A stretch of DNA of 64,000 bases, from positions 33,643,013 through 33,707,012 of the forward strand of contig JAJEKV010000001.1 of the NCBI GenBank assembly GCA_021234155.1, written 5' to 3'. The notes below the pieces were generated by a model that saw only the letters and a program-made list of their open reading frames with translations, was not told the origin of the DNA and searched no databases. Origin of the DNA: Isoetes taiwanensis (Eukaryota; Streptophyta; Lycopodiopsida; Isoetales; Isoetaceae). Of the stretch, positions 11,301 to 22,669 are shown piece after piece (positions within the stretch are counted from its first letter, which is position 1; every line of letters begins with the position of its first letter). A program made the translations under genes and the position numbers.

Positions 11301-14300
11301 GTCCCCATCCAAGGAATGTCGGTTCTATTGCTATCGCAATAGAACCGTGGCATTCCTAGGATGGGTCCTATGACAACATATATGTCGGCCGATAGAAGAG
11401 GAACAAATTTCAACATGGATAAAGAAAGAGAAGAAGCCAGAATGGAAACTGTTCGGAAGGAAAGAAGAAATGAGACTATAAGGGTCACTGGAATAAAAAG
11501 AAATAGAATGCACAGATAAGGCTGATGGAAAACATGGCAAAAGAGGAAGGGCCACAAAGCCTGAGGGTACATAGAGGATAAACCTAGACAAAGGAGAAAA
11601 GGAGGACACAATGTAACAATGTCGTGAAAGATGGAAGAGGAGCATAAAAATGAAGGAGAAGATGGAATAGTGCAGTAAGAGAGGAGGAAAAAGGAACAAC
11701 AGTAAACAGAGCCATGAACATAACGACATCAACAGAGTAACAATGGCAAATGACTAATGCACCAATTACCTAATACACTAACAAAGATACATAAATTCGA
11801 TCTATTCTGACTAGCAATAGGCAAGGAGCAAGAAGATAAAGAAATTAAGAAGAGATCGATGCCACTAAAGGAGTAATGTGCAACAAAACAACAAGCCAAG
11901 GGAAATCAATGAAGGGAACAGTGCATGCACAACCGAAAAGAGAAATGCCATCAAATGGACCTGCTGAGATAATGAGGAGCATATAGCAAAAAAGGAGTGC
12001 AACCACTCATAATGGAGCAAGTCGACCCTAATAGAATAGATTGAAAATGTGAAATAAAGACAGGAAGAAAGGAGTCCACAAGAATCATTGAAACAAAATG
12101 AAACAAAATGCACAGATGAGGCTAATAGGACATATGGAGCAAGTGACACAAATCTAAGCATGGAGGCAGCAAAGAGTCGAAGTGAAGAACACAAAAACAT
12201 AAAAACTGGATAAAAGGAGTACCTAAATGACAAAAAAACACCTAAAAATAAAGAGACCTATAGACAAACTTGAACAACTGGACTTGAAAATTGAAAAATC
12301 TGGAAAAATTTGAGCAACAAGCTAAACTGAGCAACCAGGCCACAGGGACAATGGATTGGAAGAAGGCGATGGAATTTGAAGGGCTAGCTTAAGGTAATGG
12401 TACAAAGAAGGCAAGATGAAAGTGCAAATGGAGCAAATGAAATGCCAAAAAATAAAAGAGTAAACGGAGCTAATAGGAAACAATGGAGTGACTTGAGATC
12501 AAAGGAACTTTCTGTGACAAAAAAGGGGGCCGTGGCAAAGTAGCAACTCAAAAAAGAAAGAAGCATAGATATAGGTGAAGTGACCAAGGGTACGAAAAAG
12601 CTAAGAAGCAAATAAATCACTCGCATTTGAAAGCATAGAATGTGGAAACAACATGGAGCAATGTAGCAACAAAGCAAAGCAAGTGGTTCAAAAGAAACGA
12701 AGATGTCGACAAAGACCAGCAAGATCATAGAGCAAAAAAAGGTTCAATCGAGGAACAACGAAAATAAAGGCCCAAAAAGGAAGGAGGAAAATGATGGGAA
12801 CACTTCAGAAGAACAATTGATATGCGGTCTCTGGTGCACATAATGTAACGTACTCAAACAATTATACGTCAGTCAAAGAACACGAAACTTGACTACCCTA
12901 GATAGAAGATGAGACACATGAACAAGCACAAGACCAAAATACCCTAAAAGACGTGAATGAAAAAGCTAAGTAAGGATTTGCACTCTAAAAGCTCAATAAT
13001 AACACACCAACGCCACCTCGGATCAACTCAGTAGCAAGTGTGAGATAATAGAGAACAAGGCTAAAAGGAAATCCTAGAACGGGCTGGAGTAAGTGCAAGA
13101 AAAACTGGATCAAACATGCAGCTAGCTCAAATGGAGTAAACAACGACGTCATATCAATTATATAACCAAAGTCAACAACCAAGAAAAATAAACCATGACA
13201 ACCTTACCATTTTACGAAAGCACAATACATAGGACGACCAACAAAAATGATGGGATGCGAAAAACAAGATGCAAATTTTCAACAAGCTAACACATGCACA
13301 TGCATGCTAATGGCATCATAAAGAAGCGCAAACGTGGATAATATAGAATCCAATTAAAGAAATGACAGAAAGAGCAGCATGGTTGACGTTAGCGACGGAA
13401 AGTGCAAAACATGACATTACCTCGAAACTGCTAGGAAAAAAGGAGCCACGAATGTCCAATGGTTGTGCAAGGCCATATGAAGCATGCTCAACCTAAAATC
13501 GGATGCAAAGAACATGGAGCCGCAGGATAGGAGTATCCTAAATTAATGGACCAAATGAAGTTGGCTAGACCATGGGATTCAACGAACCAGTGACACAACT
13601 CATTAACATGTAGAAGAGTACTAAACAAAGTAAATACCAAAGAAGCGATGTGAACACGACCAAACATGTAAAACTAATGAATAACGTGATGAGACGAATA
13701 ACATAAGTTGCTAAGAGACTACTAACATAAACAATTAATATGATAATTACAACAAGCACAACAACGTGATCATGAGACCAAAGATATGAAGGAATGAGAA
13801 TCTAAGACAACCAAACCAATGAAAACACCACGAAAAAAGTAAAGGGACAAACCGAAGAGTGGAGAGGGACGAATCACATATGCAAAATGGACAAAATAAC
13901 GAAGAGTGGAGAGAAACTACATATGTGAAATACAAAGTAAGGACAACAATGCACCCAAGCAAGGACTACTTTGGTCGGCATATCTTCTTTGGAAAAAAGG
14001 AGACATATCTTCTTTTGGAAAAAGGAGACAAGGCTAGAGAAAACAGACATGTGCTCTCTAGGGGCAAGAGCACCTAATGAGCTATACTATAATCTCAAGA
14101 AAACGACGGTCATACCATATCTCAAGAAACTCAACAAAATATAGCAAATGGCGCAGCTTAACACGTGGACAATGGATCAGAAACTTAGAAGAGCTAGTTA
14201 AGGATGGTGCCAAAGGTTCCTTAGAAGAACGATAACTTTAGAAAACTTGCAAAAGAAAAAAGGGGATAATTGTGTCAAAAAGATACACTTTGCTGCGTAA

Positions 14301-17300
14301 AAACACAATGATAATATCAAACCTTCAAATTAATCATCTAGACTACTTGCAAAACATTAGAAGAAAGCACACACAATCTCTTACCATTCTAAATTCCTGC
14401 CCTACATGCAATGTCTTAGCATGCTACCTCGCTCAAAGACACATCCTCCAACCTGCCTACAACTTTCAAAATCTTTTCGTTATCGAATAAATTAAATGGG
14501 AATAATGAATTACAGATTAGATGGGAAGAACGAATTAAGGTTTGCTAAATGGAAATAATGACTTAAAGGATCAAGCTGGTCAAAAACGGTTTAATGTTAG
14601 ATGGTTTATGAGCTGTAAGCAACCATAAAATACTAAAGATGAACTAACAAAAATGCACATGCAGACCATGCATCTTTGAACAAAGATAAAGCAATGGCTG
14701 TACATCTGCTTCAAAGGGTACTAGGTCAAGTTTCACAACTTTACAACTGCCTACTTACATCATCCCTGTTGTATGTCTATTACAAAGAATACAAAGTCAG
14801 ATTTCACAACTTACAACTGTTTACTTACAGCATTCATGGACTAGGAACCTGTCAAAGTTCATATTTAGATTTGCCCAATTCCATGGAACACTTCTAGGAG
14901 AACCTTCTTGAACAAATATGCAGATTGGACCTCTTGGCAATGCAGAAGAGATGCCCAATACACTGTAATGAGCAAACTGCTTATGGGTGATACCACAGAT
15001 TTAAATACCTCCATTGCCGGTACCCTTCTAAATACGCCTCAAACTAAGGCTACGCTGCAAGAAGTATCACTTTCCACTGGCATTAATTGGAACCATTGAG
15101 AATCAAGTTAGGCGAAAACTCTTGACATTGCTGCTGCTGTACCAGAAGTGAATCAAAAACAACTTCACGAGCATGACTACAAGGGAGTGAGAAATGTTGA
15201 AGGAAGCAACACACTTCTAAATGGAAATAATAACTCAAGGATCAATTTGGTCAAAAATATTTAATGTGAGATGGTTTATGAGCTGATGCAACCATAGAAT
15301 ACTGAAAATGAACTAACAAAAATGCAGATGCAGACCATGTATCTCCGAAGAAAGACAAGAAGCGACTGTACATCTGCTTCAAAGGACACTGGGACTGCCT
15401 ACTTATGTCATACCTGTTGCACGTCTGCTTCCAAGAATATGAGGTTAGATTTTACAACAGTTATTTACAGCGTACATGGACTAGGAACCTGTCAAAAGGT
15501 TTTTAACACTTCCAGGAGACCTTTCTTGAACAGATATGCAGGTTGGAGCTCTTGGCAATGCAGAAGAGATGTGTAATACACTGCAATGACACTGCAGGCC
15601 CTGAAACTTCAAAAGACCAATCTCTACTACAATGGATGAAGAAATTTAATATACACTGCTCAGTTTAAAGCATGATGTGTTCCACAAGGCCTCATGGGTA
15701 TGCGTGCGTTCTAAAGATTCGAAACAATTGGGATATGCAATTGGAATCCCCAAGAACAAGACTCTAAAGGGCTGGAAGAAGGAAATCTGGTCTGTAAAAA
15801 TGTTTGAGTTTGCATTAAGACAAAACCCCTCGGAAAATATTCAAAATGATACTATTCTTGATGTCTCAATAAGCAATTTCAATATGCAAGCTAAGAACAA
15901 AATACAACCCAATGTCCTTTCAATATGCAATATCAATATGCAAGCTAAGAATGAAATACAACTGAGTGAGTACTGGACAAAATGCCACATGCTCATAGAG
16001 TGCAGTCACATAGATGTTTCTACCAGCCCAATGCAAACTCAATACAAAATTCATGGTATTGTAGAAAAACGATACCCCATATGTCAAAGACAAGCAGCTT
16101 AGACGCCCCAACAAAATTGAGATGCTGTTGTCCTCCTTCAAAAACTCCGATAAACATACTTATCTTAAACATACTTATCTGTCTGATGAAACAAGGCAGA
16201 GGCAAATAAGGGCTTCCAAAGCAAGCCTAAGGCAAAATTTTCAAAAGGCTACACGCCTATAGAAAACCCTCCATCTGCAACCTTAAAGCCATTGTAACAA
16301 AAATATTGTAAAGATAATACACAAGACTCAATTTGGACTGTCCTTAGACTCATGGAAAGGAGAGAATCGCAGGACAAGTGACTTAAGGAGAAAAATATAA
16401 AGAGGCTGTGAACAATTAAGATGACGAGAGAAAACTAAGAAACTCTAGGTGGTTCATACAAGGCTAAGAACAACTTTATGACAATGAGTAAAAACCAAGA
16501 GAGAATTGCAGAGTCAACAACAAGCTTCGATACGCGCCTTTGAGCAAAAAATACGAAACAAGCATGCAGATAAAGCAGCTTGGGTTCAAACCCTTAGCAA
16601 AATTCAAGAAATAGGAATTGCATGGCAAAAACGAATTGCACAAGACTTGGATATGGACACAGGTCAGTAATGCAAAGCTCAACAGTGTAAGCAGGCTACT
16701 GTTAAACAAACAAAAGCAAAATGGCTTCGGTGCCTCCTTTCTGGCTCACAGCAGGAAGAAATCTGTAGTGCTTTGCCAAACCCGTAAACTCAAACCTTAA
16801 AACCTCGATTGGTAAGCTGTACTAGATCCTCAGAAATGAACGGCCGTTGGCAAACAAAACAAATAATAGGGCTTTTTGTCAACACTATATGACGAAAAAA
16901 TAATAATCGATCCCTAGCTATGAGAATGGAATGCGAAGAAATGGTGCAGACATGATTCTAGGGCAAAGATAGAGGTTCAACGGCTACCAATAGATCAAAG
17001 AGCAACGGAACAAAGAGCTTAAACTGAACCGACAGATAGAAAGAAACTGATAAATAAAACTCACCGGAACAGCTCTGTAAAAGCACGAAAAGCCTCTAAC
17101 TATGAAACGATGAAGTAGCCGAGAGCTTGCACTTCGCATCCATATGCACAGGCCAAATACGGATTGAAGCTGTAGGGCAATCGCTCACGACCCAAAATAC
17201 CAAGAGTTGAATGAATTTGAGAGGCCGGAACCATAGCATCCATCCATCCCGTCAACTCCATACTGAAACGTTTTGAAGCCCAAAAGCTGTGGTTGATACC

Positions 17301-17816
17301 CATTAGCTCTGACGGCCAGAACCAAGAAGTCAAATCCAATACTAGGAAAGCAACGATCCATGTATGTAAGCCTGATAAAAAACAAATATTGGAGCAAGAA
17401 CTGGTAAGTAAGGCTGATAAAAAACAAATATTGGAGCAAGAACGGTAAGGAAAACATAGAGAAATCCAAGCATGGCTAGGTAAGCAGAGTGGGAGGAATA
17501 GAAGCGAAACTGGTAGGATAGAGAAGGAGGAAAAAACTAGCTCAAGAGAACGCCGATGAGGAAAAAATGAAAAGAAGTTGAATAAATAGAGAGAGCGAAA
17601 AATGGGACGTCCCCATCCAAGGAATGTCGGTTCTATTGCTATCGCAATAGAACCGTGGCATTGTTGTCACATTTGCAGATTACCCGAAACTGGTTCTTGC
17701 CAAAGTATGCGGAGGATCGTCGTGATGTTCTCATCCGAGCACTACTTCAGGAGTTAGACCACATTCATATCGCACCCAAAACCATTAGACCACCTGGTAC
17801 TAATAAATGTGGCTGA
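8320..17816 (+). CDS. C48/Ulp1-like cysteine protease gene of the 19-kb element (multi-exon, partly broken)
   Basis: Exons with consensus splice sites: a charged region of uncertain exon limits (8320-8700, with DYDEELERLRGRAK), an acidic exon (about 8781-9037), 9150-9317, 9393 to about 9718 and 9824-10013, then a last exon at 17679-17816 after a 7.66-kb intron. Phase matches at the last three junctions. The catalytic domain shows TEHHTLAIFN (His), IFNSAED where most Ulp1 proteases have Asp, and CPQQKDGDSCGLYVAAYM with the oxyanion Gln and the nucleophile Cys. The C-terminus is ITRNWFLPKYAEDRRDVLIR to a TGA. Ulp1/SENP enzymes cut SUMO or related tags. Related domains are known as passengers in plant transposons, which fits its place between the terminal repeats. 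A frame break near 9535-9580 suggests this copy may be inactive. Confidence 0.6.
9824..10013 (+). CDS. Catalytic-cysteine exon of the Ulp1-like protease
   Basis: Bounded by TTTTGCAG and by the donor GTGAGTG. It carries KCPQQKDGDSCGLYVAAY: Gln and Cys of the C48 active site, with the usual helix after the Cys. Reading frame and splice phase join cleanly to the exon at 17679, whose product continues from CGKTTN into ITRNWFLPK. Confidence 0.65.
10320..10375 (-). repeat. LINE-type 3' tail motif, antisense
   Basis: The complement reads GGTTTTCCTCGAAAACCC followed by GGGTTTTTTATCC. It matches the stem-loop at the 3' end of the three LINEs in this window (41.26, 45.5 and 50.94 kb). A similar antisense piece lies at 58.66-58.72 kb. 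It could be a truncated LINE or a SINE that shares the LINE tail. Confidence 0.45.
10567..11110. repeat. Dispersed array of CTCGG...CCGAG hairpin units
   Basis: At least five variants of a 26-bp unit, of the type CTCGGAGGCT.CAG.GCCACACCGAG, occur at irregular spacing (near 10567, 10660, 10710, 10857 and 11005). The ends pair as CTCGG/CCGAG. On the minus strand they read as repeated peptides of the type SRCGAVASEA, which is probably a by-product of the repeat. Confidence 0.55.
11198..11354 (+). repeat. 157-bp block, copy 1 of 2
   Basis: Identical to 17506-17662. Its end contains a strong hairpin, CGGTTCTATTGC-tatc-GCAATAGAACCG, with outer GGAATG/CATTCC arms. Confidence 0.85.
11400..14100. other. 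Purine-rich, gene-free stretch
   Basis: The plus strand is strongly enriched in A and G (words such as GGAGCAA, AAATGGA, GAAAA). The long minus-strand ORFs here are therefore rich in Leu, Phe and Ser and have no family motif; I regard them as composition artefacts. The stretch belongs to the larger unit of the intron insertion. Confidence 0.5.
14545..15580 (+). repeat. Two diverged direct copies of a segment of at least 450 bp
   Basis: Sequence from about 14545 to 15000 recurs at about 15218-15580 in the same order (AAATGGAAATAATGACT, GATGGTTTATGAGCTG, AACTAACAAAAATGCA, CTAGGAACCTGTCAAA), displaced by about 670 bp. There are many substitutions and a deletion in copy 2. No protein is supported in either copy. 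Confidence 0.65.
17366..17444 (+). repeat. 42-bp tandem repeat, two copies
   Basis: The word CTGATAAAAAACAAATATTG and the following GAGCAAGAAC occur twice with a 42-bp period and only slight differences. It lies just before the second 157-bp block. Confidence 0.7.
17506..17662 (+). repeat. 157-bp block, copy 2 of 2
   Basis: Identical to 11198-11354 (constant offset 6308). It ends 16 bp before the AG of the last protease exon. Confidence 0.85.
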
Positions 17817-18892
17817 GAAACAACCTATCCCTATTGTCAATGCTAAACACTATTTGATTATAAAATACACATTTTTTCATTGAATTTTAATGAATAAAAT
17901 CTCTTTTTATTCAACTCCACCATACTTTATTGATAAATTGCATGTTCTTTCATATCAGGTGTACAGAAAAGGTTGATAGTGTTTGATATCAATAATGTTT
18001 TGGCAAAACAAATACATAGGACTTTGGTATCGATGATCGACTAGTTGGAAATTATGACATAATAGGCAAGAAAGTGTTGTTTTTAAGGCCCCACCTAGAC
18101 GCAATTCCTAGAATTTGTATTTGAACACTTTGAAGTAGGAATATGGTCATCAATAGCTCCATGGAACCTATCAAGAGTAGTGGATAAAATCTTCACAATG
18201 ACGCGATAAGGGACTTAAGGTTCACCTTTGATGGAAGCCAATGCTTGGAGTCAGCCTTTCCTGATTAAAAAGATATGAAGACAAACCTTTGTATCTGAAG
18301 CCAATTGAGTTTATATAATGGTAGAAGTATCCGGGCAGAATGACAACAACACACTAATAGTAGACGACTCGAAAGTACAAGATGCTCTTCAATCCCAACG
18401 AAAATTGCATATGCCCACCTTCATGGCGTAAAAGTGATGTTGAAGACACGTGTCTCTTTGACACTTCGAAACCATGGCTAGAGGGTTTGTTGATAGCACC
18501 GGACACAAATGAGATGTGAAGCGAATCCTTTATGCAATCCAACCGATGTACTAACAACACCGGGCCTGAGGCAAATGCTTTGAGGGGGCTACAAGGACGA
18601 GATGGCATGTCCAAAGCTATGGACAAGCCGCAAAGAAAGTAACATATTGAAACAATGAGAATAGTATGTAATTGGCTTCACATCGGCTGTGACCAGATTT
18701 TGAATGTAATTTAATGTTAATATAAAACATGAACAACAGACTTGTATATATTGGCATCATATCTGATATGATCAGGTTGTATATCTTGTGATATGTAATA
18801 CAAGAGTTTTTGTCTCCATACATGTTCCACTTTCTGCTTTGTTTCATGAATCAAAAGAAAAGCTATTGATATCCATTATAACAGAACAAGTT
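17817..18892. other. Spacer between convergent protease and transposase genes; no gene seen
   Basis: Mostly AT-rich, without ORFs carrying a known motif. It lies between the 3' end of the rightward protease gene and the 3' end of the leftward transposase gene, so terminators of both would be expected here. No specific polyadenylation site could be fixed. Confidence 0.4.
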
Positions 18893-19261
18893 CACAGACT
18901 AGTTTAACTTCTTCATGCAACAATTGATGAACATTGTACTTTCTGATATACATTGTGCTTGGAATCAGAAGATATTGTGTGATACTGAAATTTAAGTATC
19001 AAAATGCACTTCAGATTAAAAAATAAGTAAATAAGAAAAAACTTGCAGCAATCGACTAGTTTTCTCAACATAACACAGACTAGTTTAACTTCTTCATGCA
19101 ACAATTGATGAACATTTTGTACTTTCTCGATATACATTTTGCTTGGTCACGAAGATATTCTCACGGATAATCGGAATTGAAGTATCAAAATGCACTTCAG
19201 ATTAAAAAATAAGTAAATAACAAAAAAACTTGCAGCAATCGACTAGTTTTCTCAACATAAC
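18893..19261. repeat. 181-bp tandem duplication
   Basis: Copies at 18893-19073 and 19074-19261 both start CACAGACTAGTTTAACTTC and both contain TTGCAGCAATCGACTAGTTT. They differ by scattered substitutions and small indels. No coding content. Confidence 0.8.
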
Positions 19262-19397
19262 AGAAGATGATGGCAAATATGAAAGTTCCTTTGTATAGAA
19301 CTTAGTCATGTGCACTCAACAATCTCAGGTAGGCTTGATATAAGCATGTCATGCACCTCTCGTGTGATCATATATGCTTTATGCGTGCCCCTTCAAC

Positions 19398-21153
19398 TTA
19401 TGCTTGACCCGCCGCATCGTGAACTTTGCTCCAATTACGATTCAAATTTGGTACCAATACTATTTTGTCATCCAACAACTTGTACTTGTGGTTTGTGCCT
19501 TGTAGCAGTTGATAGTAATGACCAGCTATAACCCTGTCACCAGCAAGCATTCTATTTCCATAGTCGTCAATCACATCTTCCTGAAGAATATGCATCTCCT
19601 TCATGCATAGGAGGACGAAGTATGGAACATTTTCATGATTCCCTGGAGCAGCAAAAGATGCAAATATGTCTTCAATTTGGAGTACATCGGATAGTTCTTG
19701 CTCATCACCGTGATAAAACCAACTAGCTCTTCTTGTTAAATGCCGACTGGGCGAACTAGGCTCCGGTTTGTGCAACTTCCACGCACCACAATGCTCGAGA
19801 TTCTCACATTCTCCCCATCTGAAATTCAAGCAACCATTGCAAAAACATGATAGGGATCTATACATGACAAGTGTTGGGTCAGCTGGATTAATAGCAGACA
19901 CACAATGTATAGCTAGAGTATCAGGCAATGTCTCACAACCTGAACGAGGGTCCCTGTTAATGTCTTCTACCATCACCTCCCATATGACTCTGTCCATTTT
20001 GCACTTCTTTTGTCTCAAAGAAAGTGCAAGCGAGTTGGCACCCAAGATCGGAACACCATTCTCTCTTCCTTTGCTCGTCTGCTAGGAACCTTTTCTCCAA
20101 AGCAGCCTGCCCATCATGTTCTCCTTTTCCATGGCCTGATCCAAAATAATTCCACTGCATCCTAATTTTATACCTGTTATAATATTGGGCCACATTCAAA
20201 TAAAAGGCTCGAGAACACTTAAACCGAAAGCAAAGACACCCATCGGACCACATGACATGGTATTTGATGTGGCCAAAACCTTTTGCATCATCCAAATATG
20301 GTGCTTCTTGAGTCTGACTGAACAAAGAAAGCATCATGCTTCATAACATCGGAAACATACAAATGAACAGTTTTTTTCAGCTCGCCATTGACTTTCATCA
20401 TGGTTATATGCACGAAATAGTTATCGGTCATTGTTCCAATGCTCTGACTGAACCTCCCCGAATGGTACGCAAAGTGTAGTTCTCTGCAAAGTCCATTCTT
20501 GACAAAACAGAATCATCCCTCAAATTTTGCCCGATTTCCTGAATTGTTTGCTCTCCGCCAACTTGCTAAAAAGTTGTGAATAGTGAACTTTGTAAGGTCT
20601 TTGAAACATCTTGTCAAGCAATGTACACGGATTCCGCTTTGGTAACAAGCTTCAACCTCCTTGAAGTGCGGCTTTGGAAGGTTAGTTCCGCGTGCTTGTA
20701 AACTTGCCATTCAATGTTCTCGATTCTCCGACTCTTTCTCCTTAGGACCATTTGAATATTTTCGATTACCCGCCGCTTACGGCACTCTCCCTTGACCACG
20801 ATCCAAACTATGCCACTCTCGCCTTCCTTGTCACTGGGCAGTAGCTCTCCACATAGCACCAACATTTTGAAATGTTTTAGAAGGAGCTTGGCGGGGCGCC
20901 ATTGTTCTCATCTGGCTGCACAAACACCACAAGAACATGTACAATTGGCATGAAATTTGCTCCTCAGGACGCTAAAAGCTTTTCTGTATAGACCAGCTTG
21001 TTCATGCTTCACGCAGCAGCATGTGTTCCTCTCTTTCAACCTTCTCACACACGTAGGCTTAAGCAGCTCGAACTTTCTGATGCTAATCTTCACTTCATGA
21101 TGTTCATCTTTGAACATCTCATACAATTCACTCTGCAAGGAAAAAAGCGGCAT
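19398..21153 (-). pseudogene. Transposase-like gene, family A (copy 2), of the 19-kb element
   Basis: Blocks from N to C: LYEMFKDEHHEVKISIRKFE and CCCVKHEQAGLYRKAF..CTCSCGVC (21153-20908, a probable Cys/His metal site); IEWQVYKHAELT and TSRRLKLV (about 20720-20640); LTKFTIHN and MDFAENYTL (about 20600-20475); HVMWSDGCLCFRFKCSRAFY and GSGHGKGEHDG (about 20255-20115). The C-terminal ORF (20045-19398) has SCFCNGCLNFRWGECEN, FASFAAPGNHENVPYFVLLC and NHKYKLLDD. Order and motifs match copy 1 at 2.2-3.6 kb, but this copy keeps Trp before SDG and a full GHGKGEHDG. I infer an RNase H-fold transposase with Asp, Asp and Glu ligands. Frame breaks near 20700, 20520, 20430 and 20090 make it a pseudogene as read, unless some are unrecognised introns. 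Confidence 0.6.
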
Positions 21154-21239
21154 GTATAAGTAAGATATAAATTAGAACTACTTACGAATCCAAAGATGTT
21201 GCAGACATTGCATTAGTTCTATGGCATTCAGATCATGAT

Positions 21240-21710
21240 TTGATATATATTCAACTACTATACCACAACATCGTATATACCATGTACATGATATGTATAA
21301 ATGTATAAAGAATGTACTCCAAAGAGTTCGGATGTACATAAAAACTCAATATGTAACCCGTAACCGGTAGCAGGCGGTGTCAACTGTATTCTGATGTATG
21401 TATTCAATACTTTTCTTATGTAAGGAAGTACATTTAAATACTTTTATGTATCACCCTATCTTTCAAAACTATCTTGAGATCAGAAAGCTTAAAATGTACT
21501 ATAATGTACTTGGGAACTACAAAAATCAAGACTATAATAACCACTGACTTTCAAACATTTTCCGCCTTATGCCACATTGGATGTAATTGGAAGTACATCC
21601 AAGTACTTTTTTTCTAATTAAACATAGCTCATTCGGTACTTTCAAGTGTAAAAATATAATTCTTGTAGTTGGATGTACTTCAATGTATACCCTAAACATC
21701 CCTTGCATGG
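21240..21710. repeat. TGTACAT-rich stretch, right arm of the 19-kb element
   Basis: Repeated TGTAC, ATGTA and GTACAT words resemble those at 5.3-5.9 kb in the left arm. It lies between the basic ORF at 22.2-22.6 kb and the first recognised transposase exon, probably in an intron. Confidence 0.35.
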
Positions 21711-22244
21711 AATGCAAATAGGATTACTAAACTTATCCGGGATGCCAAAGCTAGCTTCTATCAAGCTTGCAAAAAGAGGATTAAAAGACTTAAAACCCCC
21801 ACAGGGCATGTCAAAAACCGGATTGGAAGTGTCCTTTTCTTCCCGACATCCACGTACTTTGGAGAAGTTTTTGTGTGGGTTAACAAAACTCATTTACCAA
21901 CTGTTTGGTTGATTCCAGGAAGCATGTCCGCCTGGGTTGCCTTCTGCCGGTGCCCATATTATTACACGATAATGACATCCGCTTTCTTCTAATTGCGGCT
22001 TTTATGAGGTTTCTTGCTTGCACTTGAAGAATTCTGGGCTACTCCTTTTTGCACGAGTTTTCCATTCTCACCAACAATCATTGATAGCGGGAATGCTTAG
22101 GCGCTAATTTATCATTGCTATTTGCTTGTTTCACTTCTGCCGGACCTTCACGGATATTTTTTAGCATAGTATCCTTGAGAATTGCTTATTTGGATTTCCA
22201 ATGGCGGGTTTAAAAAGAAGTGCAGCCTTTCATCGAGCAGGTCT

Positions 22245-22580
22245 TCAACTGCTAAAGCTCTCCTTTGCACCCGGGCGTAAATCTTGAACCCGATCATATA
22301 TAAATTTACAAATTTCATCAATCTTACGCTTCATTTTCTTTGTCACATTCCGATATTGCAATCTTCTTGCGCCATTTACATTCCTTCGTTGTTCATCATG
22401 CTTCTTGCGTGGTTTAGGGTTAGGCTGGAGGAATTTCGAAAGAAGGAGGGAAATCACGGAGGTTTGGCGAAGTTCTAGCCGAAAAGTGGGAAATTCTCCT
22501 AACGTTCGGCGTTTCTTGGAGTGGTTAGAGCGGCGGGAATTGAAATGCGCTTCATGATTGCGTTTTAATTGGCGTGGCAA
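22245..22580 (-). CDS. Basic ORF upstream of transposase copy 2 (possible first exon)
   Basis: A 111-residue ORF, strongly basic (HSKKRRTLGEF, NPKPRKKHDEQRRNVNGAR, KKMKRKIDEICKF), starting about 110 bp inside the right terminal repeat. A nuclear-localising, DNA-binding N-terminus is expected of a transposase, and position and strand fit. No domain is recognisable, so this is inference from location and charge. Confidence 0.35.
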   Translation of the reverse strand: MPRQLKRNHEAHFNSRRSNHSKKRRTLGEFPTFRLELRQTSVISLLLSKFLQPNPKPRKKHDEQRRNVNGARRLQYRNVTKKMKRKIDEICKFIYDRVQDLRPGAKESFSS

Positions 22581-22669
22581 GTAGTTCGAAAAAAAGATTC
22601 CATAATATAGCTATTATGTACATACTGAAAAAACGGTTATGTATTTGAAATGTGATACATCTCTTACTC

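Larger units (their letters stand above)
10074..17662. mobile_element. Repetitive insertion inside the last protease intron
   Basis: The intron flanks (GTGAGTG..TTATGTAAGT on the left, GTTGTCACATTTGCAG on the right) enclose 7.6 kb built from two head-to-tail units. Each unit begins with ATTCCTAGGATGG.TCCTATG (10074-10110 and 11352-11388; 1 mismatch in 37) and ends with the same 157-bp block (11198-11354 and 17506-17662, no mismatch seen). Unit 1 is 1.28 kb and unit 2 is 6.3 kb, so unit 1 resembles an internally deleted form. Near the units' ends, CCATCCAAGGAATG faces CATTCCTAGGATGG, giving short inverted termini. Between is purine-rich DNA and no recognisable protein. Confidence 0.5.

Noticed and set aside
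10515-13962. Many minus-strand ORFs rich in Leu, Phe and Ser that could look like membrane proteins
   Set aside because: They follow from the purine-rich plus strand; frames shift constantly and repeated peptides track the DNA repeat, not a protein family.
17100-17339. LPYSFNPYLACAYGCE, resembling the radical-SAM NPYxxCxxGC motif
   Set aside because: The third cysteine of the cluster is absent, the ORF ends soon after, and no other part of the family is nearby. Probably coincidence.
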